DNA from: Thamnaconus septentrionalis
Taxonomy: Eukaryota > Chordata > Actinopteri > Tetraodontiformes > Monacanthidae
Assembly (NCBI GenBank): GCA_009823395.1
Contig: CM020513.1
Span: 11,245,501-11,309,500 of the forward strand
DNA: 64,000 bases
Direction of reading: 5' to 3'
Position numbers and translations under genes: made by a program. The notes under the pieces are model-generated. The model was not told the DNA's origin, did no database searches, and worked only from the letters and a program-made list of their open reading frames with translations. Shown piece after piece: positions 59,277 through 64,000 of this stretch (within the stretch, counting starts at the first letter, position 1; every line of letters starts with the position of its first letter).

Positions 59277-59600
59277 TTAAGCTTGGGTTTCAGTTTGGGG
59301 TTGGGGATGGTTTTAGGTTTAGGGTTAGGGTTGCAGTAGGGGTTAGGGTTGGAATTAGGGCTAAGGTCAGTGTTGAGGTTAGGGTTAGGGCTGTGGTTGG
59401 AACTCAGGTTAGGCTTAAGGTTGGAGCTTGGTTTAGGATTGGGGTTGGAGTTGGAGTTAGAGCTAGGGTTGGGGTTGGAGCTACAGTTAGGGCTGAAGAT
59501 TGGGTTTGAACTATTAGTTGTAGGGTTGGGGTTGGAGGTGGGGTTAAGGCTGGGGTCAGGTTTCGGTTTGGTGTTTCAGTTGGGGTTAGAGTTTGGAAGA
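59277..59600 (+). repeat. degenerate telomere-like hexamer block
   Basis: About 320 bp of imperfect hexamers around GGGTTA, GGGTTG and GGTTTA, including perfect short runs of TTAGGG. The hexamer period shows as two-residue alternation in translation, so the open frames here are repeat artefacts. Confidence 0.85.
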
Positions 59601-60038
59601 GGGGAAGGACCCAGTGTACCCCAAATAAATAATAATCATTAAACAATAATTAGGTTATATCTGTTTGACAATATTTTATATGTTAATAACAAAATCATAA
59701 AATATTCTTTCCAATTTTATGTGGCACCAGGCAGCCCACCCAGGGAAAGCTGCCCAGCCCCCCTGCTGTTTGTTGATTATTGACGCAGCATTGGGGGTTG
59801 GAGAGAACAGTTTGGGAGGCATCAGATCAGCATGGATACCGTGCCACTTTTAAATCAGTACTGCCGAGTATGTTTTTCCGGAAGTTTAATAACCGGAAAA
59901 ACACGAATGGCTCCTTGAATAAAATGCAGTGAAGTCAGCAGTAGAACAGCAGTAAAGGACTGCACCCATTGTTTGTTCTGTATCAGCTTTTCTGGTGTTT
60001 CAAAGGGTTTTACATGTATTTGAACTTTCCTTTATTTG

Positions 60039-60039
<1 letters not shown>

Positions 60040-60082
<43 letters not shown>
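60040..60082. repeat. (GT)n array
   Basis: About 21 GT units. Confidence 0.97.
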
Positions 60083-60083
<1 letters not shown>

Positions 60084-61380
60084 CCAAATCAGGGCGAGCT
60101 TTTCATCCCCACAGCCCGAGCTCACACACGGAGCAACCAGGTCGCCCTGGTGTGAGACTTTACATGGGGGCGGGGGGGCCAAAGGTCGCCACTGATCTCC
60201 TTTGATCCTTGGCATTAGTGGCAATATTCAACAGCGCCACTAAAAACGACCCATCTGTCCGTCTGCATGCTCCCGGAGCGGAGACCTCGGGGATTCGGAG
60301 GAAGATTGCTTCAGATCGACACCATTCCCCTCCCCCGCCTCCCATCTCTGGCCCAACACACACGTGCGCTGGCACCCGGCAGGAGATTAAAACAGCCGCA
60401 GACCTATATCATGACATAATCCCTTATTTATAAGACTCCCTGCGTCGCATGTCTCCAAAGTGTCGACGGCGCATGCACGGCGTGGCCGCGAGAGAAGAGA
60501 TTGCATCGACGCAGAATATTACATTTAGATATACGGTGGTGACGCAGGCGAGTCCGTCCCGCCATTGAGATTAAAATATGGAAATTGCCGCTATTGTCAG
60601 AGGATTGGGGTTGAGGTGAACGCACAAAAAAAAAATTTAAAAAGGGGCGAGGCTCAAAATGAAATGGAAGGGGGCGAGAACATGGGATGAAATGTTTGAT
60701 GCGGGCATGATACCAGCGCAGTGATGCAATCGGCTTCACAACTGGCCGGGAATATTCGAGGAATAACAGGGTGTCGCGGGGAATTGGATAGAGACGTCTG
60801 CAAATGTCCCCATGTTTGCGTCAGTGACGTGAGATAAGAGTGATTTCCATTCTGACTGGAAAATCAATAAAAAAAAAGAAAAAATAGCCAAAGGTGGCAT
60901 TGAAGATACCAAACATCTTCACAAAAGCACAGATTGCATGTTAAAAGAAGGGGGATTTTAAAAATTGGCATTATTTTGGCTAAATTATAGCAACACAATG
61001 GCACCTAACAACAGATGATCTGTCTTGTATTATTTTGTATTAATTCTCACTGGCAACCAAACACGTGAGAATGTAGCCCAAATAGAACAGATTAGCATGT
61101 TAAATGACAAACTTAACAATAAATACTTTATTACAGGAATCTATTCTAGACTGAATGCCTTTTATTGTAAGTATCAATACTGATAAGTATCAATACACTT
61201 ACCATGATAGCTACAGATTGTGATGTCAATTCACACGACACTATTTCCGTATTTAGCAAGGAGGCTCGAACACACGCGTACACACACACACACCTCAACA
61301 GGAAGAAATACCCCAGATCACTGGGGGTTAATGTCACACATTAATCCCTTCTCACTCCTCTCGCCATGCACATGAAACTG

Positions 61381-61387
<7 letters not shown>

Positions 61388-61433
<46 letters not shown>
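61388..61433. repeat. (CA)n array
   Basis: About 22 CA units. Confidence 0.97.
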
Positions 61434-61435
<2 letters not shown>

Positions 61436-61557
61436 TGTATGCAGTAGCGACACAGAGACTCCATGGCGGCTGCCCTAACACCTCACCATGGCGACACAGA
61501 GATCTGTTTGGCCACTGTGCCGAATCATAATCCCCCCACTCCCACTCATGCCTCTTA

Positions 61558-61608
61558 CACATACACACACACACACACACACACGCACGCACGCACGCAC
61601 GCACACAC
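61558..61608. repeat. (CA)n array with a (CGCA)n core
   Basis: Twelve or so CA units run into about five GCAC tetramers and back to CA. Confidence 0.95.
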
Positions 61609-61873
61609 CGCGGGCCAGCACAGCATGCTGCCGTATTTACCGCAGAAGTCTCAGAATTACGGCTGAGCAAACACTGTTTTTGAATCTCCACTGAGAATCA
61701 AGATCAACAAACAAGTGGACGCGAGCGAGAGACAGCTTGTGCTGCAAACAAGTTGTAGTCCGGCAGGAGTACTTTGTTTTTTCATCTCGCTGTTCTGATG
61801 TGAGTGCGCGTGCTTGCCAGCGTGTGCTTTTCCCTCTAGGTTGGTAGCTCGGCTGCATTTTTTCTTTTTTTTG

Positions 61874-61875
<2 letters not shown>

Positions 61876-61915
<40 letters not shown>
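61876..61915. repeat. (GT)n array
   Basis: About 19 GT units after a T-rich stretch. It is the third CA/GT array within 530 bp, in opposite orientation to the other two. Confidence 0.96.
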
Positions 61916-61918
<3 letters not shown>

Positions 61919-64000
61919 ACGGTGCCCATGGGGTTTCTACTTTGTGTGCTAGTTGATGTTGGACTCTCTCAGTCCCTGGGCTCCAGACACGCTCCATGAA
62001 TGAGGTCTTGCGATGTTATTTTGCAAAGAGAAGGTGAAGCTTTATGTGCAACAGGGGTGAAAGACTTTCGCTCTTTGATATCAAATGGAAAATCAATTAG
62101 CCCTAAGTGCCTTCTGTCTTCGCCATCACTCAATACAAATGGACTCGTCTCTGCCTCGTCCCGCTCTGGAGCCTCCGAAAGAGGAGGAGGAGGAGGCGGG
62201 GGCCGCAATTGAAGCAGCGCGCGCCCTTTGTTCCTCCCACGAGCATATTCTCTGTCAGGAAAGCGCACGCAAGATCAAAGATTCAGAAACTAATTTAGGG
62301 TGAAAAATCCATACCTTTTAAGTGCGGCACACCGAGAGATTTCTGAGTAATGAGCTGTGTGGTGCCGCTCGGTCAAAACTCTGATTCCTGCCGGTGGAGA
62401 GATGATCTCCGACGTGTCTGCACCCAGAGCGGCGGTCTAAGCAGTTACAAAACGCAGCCGCTCTCGTCGGCTTTGTTCCTGGCCAGCGGCTCGCCGCAAG
62501 AGTTGACGTAAGCCAGCGTGTGAAGAGTGTTTTTGTCTCTTTTAAAGTGCGCTACCTTTCATCGGCAGGTTTCATGAAGCGACGTACTGGTTGGCACAGT
62601 TCATTCATTGTGGGGCCGTATGCAGGCTGCCTTTTAGAGTCACGGGCTCAGAGCTTCCTGTTGTTGTTGAAAGCAAACAGTTTGCACGCTAAAATAATCT
62701 GTTTGGGTTAGATGCTAATCTTAAACAATGGAATTATTATTTGGGGCAGCCAGATGACTCTGATAATCCCTCTAAAATCTAAAGGCCTGATCCCAGCTCT
62801 CATTTTTACCCCAACCCCTTAGCTCGGCTCTTGGAACTGGTACTTAGCGTTTGTGGTGTTCTTTTGGCCATTTCCGCTGCCATTCTGTTGCGGGACCTGG
62901 AAATATCCCCTAACCCTCCGTTTGAAGCGCAGTCCTGAAAAATCTCTGTCTGAGGGGCTCGCACACTTCACCCGACTCCTCTGTCTCAATGAGGATTGGG
63001 GCACCCAAGCCTTTCATGTGAACGTACAAAATGGAGGGATAAGGCTGAGGGGGGAATTGGATGTGGGCCCAAATCATCTATTTTGCTAGAATCAGACAGA
63101 AAGCATTTTTTTCAATCTGTCTAAAAATATCAGTGGATGGCATAAGTAAACTTCTGTCTTGACCAGAAAGTGCAGCAGATATTGGTGAGACTCATACTGC
63201 TCACAGACTTCAGGAGGCCAGGAGATGCAATGCAGTGGTCGATGCTAAGCACCATACTGGTGTGGATGCTGCAGTAGCTGCACAGATAAATAGATTTTTC
63301 ACCTCAAACGAGCGCTTAAAGAGCCCGGAGGGCTTTTCTTAGTGCGCGACATATTTAAGTTAGTTAACCACCCTGATGCACAGTTACTGGCCCAGGGCAA
63401 CCATTGGTGGCTAATGTAGCACAGTAAAAGTGTTATTGGGCCACTCATAGACAAACAGCTCGCCCAGTCACATTTGGAAAGTGCCTCAGTTTTCTGGCTT
63501 TTTTTTTTTATGGACAATTTAGCAGATTGAGATGTGAGATAAATCCACAAGATTTGGGAAACGTTCAATCTGCCATTCGAGGTGGAACTTTCTCATTCGT
63601 CTGTCGGAAGTTTAGAAATGGAGAAACACTGACTGCACACAATAACCCGGGATGCAGCCTCATACAGTGTGCATAGTAATTCCTCGATTAAGGTAGAACA
63701 CACAGTGGTAATTGATTTAGCTCCAGGTTACAGCCACATCCATCACTGAAGATGCACCGGATAAGCCATTTACATGAGAAATGGCATACAGTGACTCGTA
63801 ATAAACATCTCCATTTGCCAGTCCCGTATTCCAACTGTTGTTTAAATCCAACATTTAAATCCCCATTATTAAAAAGGTCATATTTTAACAATGATTTACA
63901 GCGAAGGCGGGATGATCCAACGGAGGCATTTGAAAATAATGACTGTCACGCTGGTACAGCCTGTCCCTCCAGTAATTTAAAACCCAGCCAGATAAAGTTC

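Larger units (their letters stand above)
59610..64000. other. non-coding stretch to the window end
   Basis: Four CA/GT arrays lie at 60040, 61388, 61558 and 61876. The last 2 kb is low-repeat, moderately AT-rich sequence in which I see no gene or mobile element. Confidence 0.6.

Noticed and set aside
59273..59642. Open frames with Val/Gly or Leu/Glu alternation
   Set aside because: The alternation is the translation of degenerate GGGTTA hexamers, not a protein.

Overview
This window reads as nuclear DNA of a ray-finned fish, probably a percomorph-like teleost. Three things suggest this. There are decayed interspersed repeats of kinds common in fish (Tc1-like, hAT-type, a LINE 3' end, and a family with a GGATGGAT-type tail). 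Long di-, tri- and tetranucleotide microsatellites are very dense. The one recognisable gene is a vertebrate tetraspanin split by GT-AG introns. There are no operons, rRNA, tRNA, CRISPR arrays or phage genes. Family names come from memory of consensus sequences, not from a database search.

The only gene I can support is on the minus strand. Its first coding exon (16999-17061) encodes the first 21 residues of a tetraspanin, best matched to TSPAN9. It ends exactly at a GTAAGT splice donor. None of the later tetraspanin exons are seen in 1-16998, so that stretch is the 5' part of a first coding intron longer than 17 kb. Upstream of the exon, at higher coordinates, lies a GC-rich, CpG-rich, promoter-like region (about 17100-18300). 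It carries several (CT/GA)n and (CTG/CAG)n arrays. Within it the tetraspanin frame stays open for another 111 codons back to a good ATG at 17394. Codon use there is strongly biased to G or C at the third position, as in real coding sequence. However, a convincing splice acceptor (AG at 17079-17080) lies between this stretch and the normal start. Whether it is an N-terminal extension, an alternative first exon or 5' leader is the main open question.

The remaining 46 kb (18300-64000) shows no coding exon I recognise. It is either the 5' non-coding intron of the same gene or intergenic DNA. It holds transposon remnants, some with exact ends and target-site duplications. The clearest are a 463-bp hAT-type element at 25034-25496 with duplicated CCCACCTC, and a 297-bp element at 30683-30979 with duplicated GTTCATAG. 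A 515-bp element with perfect 15-bp inverted repeats lies inside the tspan9 intron (11245-11759). Pieces of Tc1-like elements lie at 26181-26480, 31064-31132 and 32908-33068, and a LINE 3' end at 40385-40535. Other items are a degenerate telomere-like hexamer block (59277-59600), G-quadruplex-prone tracts, and clustered nuclear-receptor half-sites in DR1 spacing.

I see no multi-gene system in this window. The findings concern the tetraspanin N-terminus, the transposable elements with intact boundaries, and unusual repeats that may act in cis.
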